Shown: in pieces, positions 47,466-57,632 of the stretch | How the letters are laid out: every line of letters starts with the position of its first letter | How positions within the stretch are numbered: the stretch's first letter is position 1 | From: Dichomitus squalens LYAD-421 SS1 | Taxonomy: Eukaryota > Basidiomycota > Agaricomycetes > Polyporales > Polyporaceae | Reading direction: 5' to 3' | Assembly: GCF_000275845.1 (NCBI RefSeq) | Contig: NW_006766883.1 | Coordinates: forward strand, 594,494 to 658,493 | Length of the DNA: 64,000 bases | Translations under genes and position numbers: made by a program | Notes under the pieces: model-generated | Seen by the model: the letters and a program-made list of their open reading frames with translations, nothing else | What the model was told of the DNA's origin: nothing | Databases searched by the model: none

Positions 47466-49747
47466 ATGATGCTCGGTTTCAGGAGGCTTCTTGTCGTCTT
47501 GGGTGTCGCAGCAGCAGCTGGTCTAGCCGTTGGTACGTTTCCTACACGTCAGTTCGTGGTTACGTACCGAGTTCATCATTATGGCATAGCGGACTCCAAC
47601 GATTGGGTCAACGTCGACTACGTCTTGTCGCAGTCGAACGCTGCCGACACGGCGGACGCCAGACAGAGCATTCTCCAGAAAGCGAGCGGCTACTCGAAGT
47701 CGGGTCCTTGGAGTCAGTTGCTTTCGCTGTCCACATTGAATCTGCCTTGACTGTCGGCGGATCACAGGCATCACGAACAAGGATGGAGCGAAGCCTCCAA
47801 GTGGTGATGTTCACGACTACCTCAGCTGGGCACCGTAGTAAGTTCGCGCTCTACTACTGTCAACGGCCCCTTCGACGTACTACTGACAAATTATCGACCA
47901 TAGTCATTGGCCAGAATGTAGTTGGTGCTCGCATGGAACGAATCATCTGTCGGGGCCCAACCAAGGGGGCAATAACGACACCGGTGATACTGACCCCGGC
48001 TCATCAGATGGTAGCGACCCTTACGACAGCGGCGGCGATTATCCAGCTGGAGATTCTGGAGACTCTGGAGACTCCGGAGACCCCTACGAGCGCAGAGCCA
48101 TCAATAGGCACCGTCGGATGGCGACAAGGAGGCGCCGTCTTCACTCTCATGGCACATCCGCAGCTCATTGGCGTCGACAGCCCGACAACTTCTTGGGGGG
48201 AGTGGCCACCGCGCTGGCAGATATTCCGACATTGCCTCAGGGAGTACCGCCGGTACCCACCAACCCGCCGGATTTCGGTGATCTGCCCACAGTAGCTACC
48301 GGATCATCGACCGTCAAGACGATCAATGGCACACCAGCGCCGGCTCAAGCCCCTGCGAAGACTGAGAAGAACAAGTGCACGCCTTCGCCAACGAAGTCAT
48401 TGGCCCCCTCAGCCAGTACGTAAATGTCGGTGTTCACTCTCAGGAACGCATATTCTCACCCTCCGCCGCTGCAGCCTGGACAACCTGTCCTTATGAGGTT
48501 CATGATGGGAAGGTGAATCCAGATGTGCGCACACTCCCGGATTCGCCGGCAGCGGTGGACATGTCCCAGGCTGTGCTATATAACGCCATCGCGTTCGCAA
48601 CGAAGAATACGAAGGCAAATTCGCAGAACGCCGCCGAGTTCATCGACACTTTCTTCCTTGCAGAGGACACCGCCATGAATCCGAACATGAACTTCGGCCA
48701 GCAGGTGCGGGGCCCGGGGAAGGATCACCAGATGGGGACCTTTACGGGCATCCTCGACATGCGGGCCATCGTCAAGGTCATCAACGCGATTGCGATTCTC
48801 AAGGCGGCCAAGAGCCCCGACTGGACGAGTGCAAGAGACAAGGCGATGACCGACTGGATGGGATCGTACGCTTCTTGGTTGGAGAATAGCGCCATTGGAA
48901 AGGAGACGGCGTCCAAGACAAAGTAAGATCCTTGTCGCGCATAGGATTTCTACTCAGCTAATGAGAGCGATTTCAGCAACCACGTATCTTTCTACGTCAA
49001 CCAGCTCGCAGCAGCGAAGATGTACTTGGGCGACACACAAGGCGCCCAGACCGTGCTGCTGAACTACTTCAACAACCAATTTGGAGACCAAGTCGCGGCA
49101 TCTGGCGAGCAGCCATTTGAGGCAGTTCGGACGCGCCCGTTCCATTATCGCTGCTTCAACCTGGAAGCCATGATTGTGAGTAATGCGAGGGGCACCAGTA
49201 GAATGCAGCTGATGCCGTATACTAGACCAATGCGAAGCTGGGGGATGAGCTCGGCATGAACTTCTGGACCGTCAAGTCCAAGTACGGCGCGAACATTCAG
49301 AACGCGCTCGACTACGTCATGGGCGTGAACCCGAAGGGAGAAGACATTGGGGATATATTTCCTCACGTTGCGGCCGTCGCAGCAGCGTATGGTGACCCGG
49401 ATGGCAAGTACGCCGCGTTCCTCAGCAAGAACGCCCAGGACTACACAAGCCAACCGTTCTGGTTTTACGACCAGAGCGGTGCCTTGCCCAATTCGCCCGC
49501 GGGTCAAAGCAAACGTCGCAGAGACCTTGGCATCGCTGTGGACAAGATAGCGAATAGAGACAAAGCGTTTTCCGGAGACATAAGCACTGTAGGGACTGTG
49601 GCCATAGATGCGGTGAAGGCTGCGGATGCAGAATGTCCTGACGTGTTCAATGAGGTCCAGCAAGTGGAGCTCGAAGTTGGGCTGTTCGTGGACTGCGAAC
49701 AGTTGAAGCCCTATTACGAACTCACTGTCCCTGTATATCCTGCATGA
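47466..49747 (+). CDS. Secreted alginate-lyase-fold protein (PL5-like)
   Basis: Seven exons (47466-47532, 47590-47712, 47768-47837, 47904-48415, 48475-48922, 48977-49175, 49226-49747) give 646 residues in phase. A hydrophobic signal (LLVVLGVAAAAGLAV) is followed by family markers: KPPSGDVHDYLSWAPYYHWP, WTTCPYEVHDGKVNPD, MSQAVLYNAIAFATKN, NNHVSFYVNQLAAAKMYLGD and EAVRTRPFHYRCFNLEAM. The Asn-His pair and the later Arg/His/Tyr cluster are where alginate lyase and chondroitin AC-type lyases place catalytic residues. Exon 4 carries an unusual Gly/Asp/Ser tract and an Arg-rich stretch between two family blocks. The natural substrate is unknown; uronate-containing polymers are likely by analogy. Fungal relatives are widespread but poorly characterised. 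Confidence 0.82.
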
Positions 49748-50030
49748 ATCTACATAGCTCGGTCTACTTTCCGATCACAACAAGATGGTCCAACATGGTT
49801 GAGTCGTTCATATCGCACTCGGGCAGTCGTGCCGCAGCTGAGCAGGAAATGGGAGGTTGAAGGTACCTGGCATGTGGCTATGGCGGAGCCGTGGCAGGCG
49901 GGCCTAAGCGCCGAATGCCGGCGGACAAACAAGGGTGAGAGAGGGACTGCGCTGTTCCTCGTTACGCCATCATCCCTTCCCCTCCCTCAGTGTATTCTAT
50001 TTTTCTTCCACCCTCAGAGCCTACATAGAA
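49748..50030. promoter_or_regulatory. Rab5 promoter and 5' leader
   Basis: About 280 bp between same-strand genes. The C/T-rich stretch at 49970-50020 (ccatcatcccttcccctccc) directly precedes the Rab5 start and resembles the pyrimidine tract of an expressed housekeeping gene. Confidence 0.4.
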
Positions 50031-51154
50031 ATGGCCGACGCTGCTTCCGGCTCGACAGAGAGATCTGTTCAGGTGAAGCTAGTGCTCCTCGGTGAGTAGC
50101 TATACCACTCTCGCAACTTCCTGGAGCTCCGCACGCCGGTAACCTGCCACCCTCCTGCCCACCTTCCTCCGGCCGTCGATCTCGCTACATTCAGACTCTG
50201 CGAGCGTTACTACTGTGTTTGTTGTCTGTAAGAGTGCTAACCGTCTTGTATGACCACAGGCGAGGCCGCCGTTGGGAAGTCGTCTATCGTGCTGCGATTC
50301 GTGCGTAGTCCGCATTCCACGCTACCCCTGCCCCCCATAACTCGTCACAACAGGTCTCGAACGAGTTCCAGCCAAACAAGGAGCCTACGATTGGCGCGGC
50401 TTTCCTCACGCAGAAGTGCCGCTTGGAAGACCGTGTGCTGCGATATGAGATCTGGGACACAGCGGGCCAGGAACGTTTCCACTCCCTTGCAGTACGTACC
50501 ACCCCAGCATCTTCATGGTGTCTGCCATTGATATTGGGCCGTGGCATCAGCCCATGTACTACCGTAACGCGCAAGCCGCAGTAGTTGTATACGACGTCAC
50601 GAAGGCATCTAGTCTTGAGAAGGCGAAGACGTGGGTGAAGGAGCTCCAGCGGCAAGCAAACCCGAACATCGTTATCGCTCTCGCAGGCAACAAGATTGAT
50701 CTCGTCACGCCCTCCGCATCTTCCTCATCTGCTGCCGCTGAGTCCGAGGATGAGGCCGACGACGCAACCGCGACCCCTGGCGAGACGGCCACCTCGGGCG
50801 AGCCCGAGAGCCTCCGGCAGGTGCCTAGGGACGAAGCCGAGGCGTACGCGCAGGAGGCTGGGTTGCTGTTCTTTGAGACGTCCGCAAAGACCGGCGAGGG
50901 CGTTGTAGAGATCTTCACTGAGATTGGTAAGTGGCCCTATACGCTCGTCTCGTCTCGTCTCCAAGCAGGCACACTGTGCTCGACATCGCTAACGTTATCT
51001 TCCCCTTTTAGCCAAGAAGATTCCTATCGACCAGATCTTAGTTTCGAGCCGCGGCGGACAGCGCCCCGGTGCTGCTTCCGGCCGTGCTGCTCAGGAGGGC
51101 GGTGTCAACTTGGAGGAGAATAACGCGAAGGGCAAGGATGCGTGCAATTGCTGA
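50031..51154 (+). CDS. YPT5: Rab5-family small GTPase (Ypt5/Vps21)
   Basis: Five exons (50031-50091, 50260-50300, 50354-50491, 50551-50926, 51012-51154) give 252 residues. G1 is GEAAVGKSS, the effector loop reads [21 protein letters not shown]3 is WDTAGQE, then [20 protein letters not shown]4 is NKID and G5 is ETSAKTG. The C terminus ends DACNC, a CXC double-prenylation signal. Sequence around GAAFLTQ and FHSLAPMYYR is diagnostic for Rab5. It acts on early endosomes in fusion and sorting. An insert of about 45 residues rich in Ser/Ala/Glu lies between NKIDL and the helix before ETSAK, making the protein longer than animal Rab5 (about 215). Confidence 0.95.
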
Positions 51155-51611
51155 TTGTGTGGCGGTCTTCTCCTTATCAAAGCAGAGATGCGCTTCCCCT
51201 CACGCTCCTCTCACCCAGGGCGTCACGAGCTTAATGCCCCCTTTACAGTATTACTTACCCCTCCGCGTTCCCTTTTCATGCCTGTCTGATCTATATGGCC
51301 TTTCCCCGTACATGTATTTGCTGTCGTATTGGAGCGGTATTGGACTGACATATCATACCTTGATGTTGTCTACATCTCTTTATGCCATGTGTGACATGTT
51401 GACGATGCACACTGCTTATTCACGTGGCGTATCTCGCGCATGTACACTCCAGATAGATCGTGTGAAATAACTCCCAAAGGTGTGCAAGGTTGAAGCAAAA
51501 CGAGCAAGCCCGCGGTACGAAGGCGCTAGAGATACCTCTGGCTGACTCAGCATACGAGAATTGCGTCTACCAAACGACCACTACAGCTACAAAACCCGTA
51601 CAGGCGTACAA
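51155..51611. promoter_or_regulatory. Intergenic region, Rab5 3' end / HPM1 promoter
   Basis: About 460 bp between same-strand genes. T-rich sequence follows the Rab5 stop and the HPM1 promoter should lie to the right. No gene is seen. Confidence 0.35.
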
Positions 51612-53003
51612 ATGTTCAAATTCAACTTCGATATCGACGACTCTGACGACCAAAGCATTGTTTGCGCCGCCGAAGAATCATTCACCGAAGAGCCACAGCA
51701 AACGCAAGAGACCGTGTCTGAAGACGTTTCAAAGGAGGTCTACCTAGAACATTTGGTGAAGTTTGCCTGGTTTGAGTCCCCAGGTGTTCCATTTCTTAAA
51801 TGCCGCCTGTTTCCCTAGCTATCCGCGCTACCGCACACCATATCTTTTTCCCCGTTACATCTATCATTGCCGTCTCAGCGGGAGGTGGTGCTGTCGCGAA
51901 GAGATCTGTTCGACGCCAGATTTCAGTTAATATCCGCCGATGATGGCGGTGGAAATGACAATGAATCTTCCGAGGTAGACTTCATCGACGCCCCTTCTGA
52001 TCTTGTTCCTGGGGTGTATGAGGGAGGTCTCAAGACTTGGGAGTGCAGTTTAGACCTAGTCGAATGTCTGGATTCCATCTACGGTCGAGCGATCTCGAGT
52101 ACTATTCACGGGAAACGGATACTGGAGGTATAATGATATCCACTGATATCTCTGTCCTTGAACTTCTCTGCTGACAATGTAACGAGGTCTGTTTCAGTTA
52201 GGTTGTGGGACGGCGATTCCTTCGTTGTACCTCTTCCATTCGCTCTTTTGCGCGGAACCGAGAGCCGACGCTGGTGTTCATGTTCACCTGCAGGACTACA
52301 ATGAGCTCGTGCTCAGGCTAGTCACGATTCCAAATGTCATATTGGCCTGGTGTAAGCTCATTATTGTGGATCGAGTAATATAACTCTAGAGTGACGCGAA
52401 TATTCTCTCTCAGATATGTCTCCTGCCTCGTCCGCGTACCGCACACGCGCACTTGCTCAGGGATCCGACCAGACTGGTGAAGCTGACGACGAGGACTTCG
52501 ACTCCGCTTCGCTGCCGCCTGACGACCCTTCTCAACCGGGGGAGCTCGCAATAACGCCCGCCCTGAGATCCGCTTTCCGCGAGTCATTGAAGACTCACGG
52601 GATACACCTGAGGCTCTTCTCAGGGGCTTGGTCGACGTTTGGTGTAGAGCAAGCCGGTGGGCCTTACGACATCTTGCTCACATCGGAGACGATCTACCGT
52701 ACGGCAAGCCTCAATTCTCTCGTCGATCTGATGCAGAAAGCGACAAAAGCTCAAGAGGAATCGGCATCTCTGGAAGACGTTACGTCGAGGCTATCCTTGT
52801 CCAAACCGGATAGCTTGCAGGCCCTTGCAAGCACACAGTACCTCTGTCTCGTCGCGGCAAAGTTGGTGTACTTTGGCGTTGGTGGAGGTGTGAACGAGTT
52901 CATTCAAGCAGTGGAAAGCGCTTCGAGAGGCAGTGTCCAAACGATTTGGGAGACGAGCCAGGGCGTGAAGAGATGCGTGATGAGAGTGCTCTGGAAGTCG
53001 TAG
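51612..53003 (+). CDS. HPM1: Protein-histidine N-methyltransferase (Hpm1/METTL18-like)
   Basis: Four exons (51612-51755, 51819-52127, 52198-52351, 52414-53003) give 398 residues. The N terminus is FKFNFDIDD, typical of the family. Then come ALPHTISFSPL, VVLSRRDLFDARFQLIS, GLKTWECSLDLVECL, the SAM-binding motif I LGCGTAIPSLYLF, the post-I acidic residue in VHLQDYNELVLRL, GIHLRLFSGAWSTFG and GGPYDILLTSETIYRT. A C-terminal LVAAKLVYFGVGGGVNEF completes the fold. Yeast Hpm1 methylates His243 of ribosomal protein Rpl3. The same substrate is expected here. Confidence 0.9.
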
Positions 53004-53437
53004 AATCAGGTGCGCTATGAAATATCACGAATATCGACCACATAACTCACCAGCGCTCAAGCGAGTTGTCGCGTCGTATGTCGGCATGAAACAGGTAGAC
53101 TATCAAAATGTATAGCGTCATTAAAAAGTAGGAGTGCTCTTGCTTCCGCTCCACTTTGCTGCAGTCTTGAAAGCCTCGTTAGTAGACCAGACTCCGTCTT
53201 GGAATCGTCCGAAGGCCCAGTGAATGACAATGGGCTCATGGGGCTTGGGCTGGGCAGGCTCAGTGTCCTAACTGACTGACGGGAGATTGGTTATGTGGTT
53301 CTATTTGCAAGGAAATACACCGGTAGTCTTTGTCCAAAGCTTCTGTGCTTCGGTTCTACTAACGACACAACACAGGGACTTGGACTTCCTCTAAGGGGCA
53401 CATTCGAGACGACAACAAGAAACAGCATACAGAGCAG
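53004..53437. other. Convergent 3' intergenic region
   Basis: About 430 bp between the HPM1 stop and the arrestin stop. No gene or element is recognised. Both 3' UTRs should lie here. Confidence 0.4.
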
Positions 53438-55717
53438 TCAATTGTGCACGAGATCCATATACGGCGGAGGATGTGTGACCCGCTCGTGGCCGCCGTCTTC
53501 ATGTTCATGGTCGTGATCCGGCACCCTGTACGGAGGAGGGGCGTGCCCATGGGATTCCCCCTCGTCCTCGGGTGTCTGCGGAGGGACCATGCCATGCCCC
53601 TGCGGACTCTGTGCTCGGGGCGGGCTGTCATGCAATGCCCCAGGCGCCCTGAACTCCGCAGAATCGATCGAGGGCGGCGGGTCAGACGGGTCGTCCATCG
53701 GCGGTGGGGGCGGCGGCAGGAAGTGGTCGTCCACCGCTCCTACACTGTTGTTCTCCCCACTCAAGCCATGAGTATTGAGCGCGATGGTCTGTTGCTCGAG
53801 TGCGAGGCCGAGCGCCTCTATGGCCGCGCCCTCGTCGAGGTCCATGTTCGCGAGCCCGGTGACGTTCGCGTCGTGCGTCGCCATCTCGAGCGACGGCGGG
53901 GGCGTGAAGGACCGCTGGTCCAGCACGTCTGCATAGCCATCGAACTGGTCCGCAGCGGTGAAGCCGAACAGCGACCCTTCGCCTTCGAACACGAGCTCCG
54001 ATACGGGCAGGGGAGGCGGGGGCGCAATAGACGGGTCCTCTTCAGGGGGGACGTAGATCTCGTGTTCGGACTCGAGGAAGGTCGGTAAGCGTGATGTTGA
54101 CGCCTCCGATTCGAGGAACGTGGGCAGGCGGGAGGACGTGGACGCCTCGGCCTCGGCGGACCAGAAGGGCGGTGGGGCCTCGCGCTCTTCGAAGGGGGGC
54201 GGTGCGCCTGGTGCTGCGCTTGGCCCCGCCTCGTACTGCGGCACCTCAGGGTCCTCCAGCCTGACTGTCCGCGTGGGAGGGCGGTCGTGCTTCTTGATGT
54301 AAGCCGCGTCGACAGATGGCTCGACTTCGGGCAGTGGTGCTGAGGGTGGTAAGATGAGTAATGGTATGGATACAGTTGAGACGCGCTCGGTGTGGCTGGA
54401 CATTCGCACGAAGGTGGCGTGAACGAGGAGGCGGAACGAGACGCTGTGGAGGACTGTCGACTGCGTAATGTATGCGCATTCTGCATCGAAACTTGTAGAG
54501 TAAGCCTCTTCTGTGGAAGGTTGATGGCGTGGAGAGTCAGGTAGAGGCGGCTCGGTAGGTTGATGCAAGACAAGTCGGATCCGGAGCGGCCGAGAGGGAT
54601 GTAGTCGACACGACGCGCCCGAGAGAGCTATCACCTTCCGCTCTCCGCGCTCGCCTCTCCGCACAATAAAGTCGGGAGGTGTGCGAGAAGTGGAAGGCCC
54701 AGGCACCGTCTTTTGTGTCAGCGATGAGGGTTGGCCGCCATTCTCGGAGCCATTCTCGAAGTCGTCCTCGTCGAGCTCGCCTTCTTCAGACTCGTTCTTT
54801 TTCACGTTGATGACGCGCACAAGCTCCGCCCGTAGGTTGCGAAGACGCTGGCCTTGTTCCACCACGAAGTCCGCAGACGGCGTGGGCACCGTAATGTAGA
54901 CAGGAATTTGTTCCCCAGCTTTGAAGGTTGTCCTCGGGAGTTGGACCTCGACCCTGCTCGGCTCCGTGATAACCCGCGTCTCTGGGACCGGATGGAGGTC
55001 ATGAGTGTGCGAGGTGTACCGTCGGGTATGAATGACAAGCGATCGGCGCAGAGGGTCTGCGTCTCCTGCGGCAGGCCAGACATTCGCTGATAGCGAGTAT
55101 GCAAGCGACGATGTTGCCGTGTGTAGACATTGCGGAGTGTCCAGGGGAAGGGGTATCGAGAAAGGGAAGCTCGAACGCTGTTGAGGACTAGGGTCAGGGG
55201 AACTAGCCAGGACGATTTCCGTGTTGGCGAGCTCGATCTCCCGCCCGTGCGCCCTCTCGACGGATCGTAGTGCCACGGACCTACATACATTACAGCAATA
55301 AGCGTTGAGTCGATTTCACGTATACTGCCATATCGCACGTCCCGCGAGCGAAGGAGGGAGCTGGGAGGGCACACTGCGAGCACGGAATCGAGACACTCAC
55401 ACCTTGCGCCACCTAAAGCCTGCGTCGGCACTCTTGATCTGCAGCTCGCCCTCGACAGCAGCGCGCTCCCCGTCTGCGCCCAGGTAGCCCTTCTGGAAGT
55501 GCACCCCGCCGTCGGCGACGGGGATGATGAGGATCTGGGGCCCTGCGCTCCCTCCTCCTAACTCCGCGTTCGCATCGTCCGCGTCCGCGTCGTTCAGAGC
55601 TGCTGCAGGGGGCTGCTCGTCATGCGCGGAGACGAAGCTGAGATCCGAGTCGTCCGAGAGTTGCGCGTCGGCCTCGGATGGCTCCTGTGTGTAGGTGGGA
55701 GGGAGGTCCGCTGACAT
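53438..55717 (-). CDS. Arrestin-related trafficking adaptor with PY motifs
   Basis: Two exons (55717-55401, 55280-53438), with a 120-bp intron at 55281-55400, give 719 residues. The N-terminal part contains PQILIIPVADGGVHFQKGYL, EGELQIKS, TEIVLASS, SSFPFSIPLPLDTPQCLHT, SSLAYSLSANVW and PSRVEVQLPRTTFKAGEQIP, the strand pattern of an arrestin fold (N and C lobes, split by an acidic linker). The second half is disordered and Pro-rich, with LPPTY near the N terminus and APPPYRV and HPPPYMD near the C terminus, which are PY motifs for Rsp5/Nedd4 ubiquitin ligases. It probably recruits the ligase to plasma-membrane transporters. The specific cargo is unknown. An imperfect internal duplication (SRLPTFLESE twice) lies near the middle. 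Confidence 0.82.
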
Positions 55718-56762
55718 CGCGGGACAGTGGCAGCGCTGGTAGTAGACTCAGCGTGTAGCTCGAAGCTCAGAGACAGATCCTGGTTTACGTGGAAGTGGGT
55801 GATGGGACCATGGTCTAACAGAGAGATATGGTAAAAGGACCTTAGGAAGCAGGCGCGAACGTGCTCGGGTTGCAGTGCGCCTAGCCCGTGGAGTATCAGG
55901 ATGACACAGAGTACCACGCAACAGCGCCGACTTCCTGCGCCTCAACGAGCGCAATAGGTTAGTGTCTCATGGCCTTCGACCATCATCAATCTCACAGATA
56001 TGTGTGCTTAACAACTGTTGGCTTCACAGTAAGTGCTGAGTTCGTGGTACCGGTCAAGAATATGCAGGCATTTTAGCAAGAAGCCTGCACGACGATGGGG
56101 GCCTGTGCATGCGTAGAGCGACAGCGCAACAGTACGACAATGGAGTAACTCTCGAACCAGACTCTTCGAAGATAAGTACATGAGATGTGGACGTGACATA
56201 TCGAACATGTCAGACCGAAGGTAAGGAATCTACATCGGATGTCGAGATGCCCCAGTAGTGAGTACTCCCGAGAGGATAGAGTGCCACTATTCTATGCGAG
56301 GCTATAAGCTTGGATTTCGGCTACGATTTGACCTCGCAGGGTCGTGAAATGCGGCGACCATGGAGGATACCTTAGCAGCCTGCCAAGGCAAGTCCAAGAG
56401 GTTTCCTGACGAACGATTTGATTGCTGTCAAACATACGGTAGGTACATGCGACTCTGGAGGCGGACATCAGCGAAAGCTTCAAAACCATTACAATTCGGT
56501 CTTACTGAGAACTATACGAGGCAACGGAAGGTGTCATTCCCTGAGTGTAGCATGCCGTCAGTGAATACAAAAGTGACAGCACAGCTTCGTATTATGGGAA
56601 TCCATGGTTCGGTCTAGGCTGCACATTGACCTCATGCTACCATTGCCGGAGCGGTAGGCGAGGCTTCGATAGAGCCGGAAGGACGGAGCTGAGACGTCGA
56701 GAAGGCACGCGGTAGACGGGGGGTATCGTCTAATGGTACAAAGAAACGTGATATGGATACAC
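55718..56762. promoter_or_regulatory. Intergenic region, arrestin promoter side
   Basis: About 1.05 kb between the arrestin start and the DUF1764 stop, both on the minus strand. No coding exon is supported. It should contain the arrestin promoter and DUF1764 3' sequence. Confidence 0.35.
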
Positions 56763-57411
56763 CTAGAAACCTGGTGAGAAAGTGAGCATTAGAGTTACCT
56801 ATACAGACATAGAGCATGACTTACAACACTGGCAGTCGAAGGGACATAGTGCGGTATCTGGTGTCGCAGTGCATAAGCAAGCCGTTGCAGGGCTTGGGAG
56901 CGCAGTACTGACCGCCGCCCTGGTCGGTGATACCCAACTCGTCCTCCTTGTATATCGAGAAGCCCTCCTCGGTTTTGCGACCTGCCTGAGGTGAGAACAC
57001 ATATCATGCTAAGTGTGCAGAATACATACGAGGGCCAGTGCCCCGGGAGTCCTTGAAGCGGTCTTCCTCCTCCCGGTCCTTCTTTGCCTTCTTCGCTTTT
57101 GGTACACCGCCTTCAGTTTTCTCTACCCTTGGGGCTTTGCTCTTATTGGACTTGGTAGAAGGCAAGGTTACATAGGGATCGAAGACGGTCTCCGGCACCT
57201 TCCGCTTGGAAGGCACGCTAGGAGCAGGGTCTTCGTTGGAGTCCTCGCGTTTACGCCTGACAGGCTTGTCCCCAACCTCGCCCTTGTCCTTTATCTTTTT
57301 CTTTTTCTTCTTGTCGGACAGGAGTGCAGATGAAGACGAGGCTTTGGGAGGGGCAGCAGCAGGGAGCTTGCCTTTAGAGGCAAAGATGTCGTCTATTTCC
57401 GAGGCAGGCAT
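56763..57411 (-). CDS. DUF1764 family protein
   Basis: Four exons (57411-57030, 56981-56913, 56857-56825, 56770-56763) give 163 residues. The start is the ATG of MPASEIDDIFASKGK, the standard opening of this family. The middle is strongly basic (KKKKKKIKDKG, KKAKKDRE). The conserved end reads RRKTEEGFSIYKEDELGI, then GGDTALCPFDCQCCF. The final exon is only 8 nt and supplies the last two codons plus the stop. Without it the protein reads through to an aberrant tail. The C-terminal Cys cluster may bind metal. Function is unknown, but small basic proteins of this kind are often nucleolar (inference). The gene is divergent from SWI1. Confidence 0.87.
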
Positions 57412-57632
57412 GGGAGGAGGAGGAGACAAAGGTCTTGAAAAATGCACAAGGGGCGTCTGTTGCGCGTCTAATGGAAGCGATCACGGGTGGGTGCGGGAAA
57501 CGAGTCGAACTCGGGAAGCGGGCATTTGGCGCCTGCAAGCAGCGACGGCCGGCGTCGCTACGCTGTCGATTCAGATTCGGATACGGGTTCAGTGCATTCC
57601 GAGAACGCTCCGTCGAGGTTAAACTCTCCAAC
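57412..57632. promoter_or_regulatory. Divergent promoter, DUF1764 / SWI1
   Basis: About 220 bp separates the two predicted starts. Both promoters must overlap here. No TATA box is obvious. If SWI1 starts further upstream (ATG near 57472), the spacer shrinks to about 60 bp. Confidence 0.4.

Noticed and set aside
56715..56760. tRNA-like string (ggtatcgtctaatggtac)
   Set aside because: It resembles a tRNA D-arm/A box, but no B box, anticodon stem or acceptor pairing follows.
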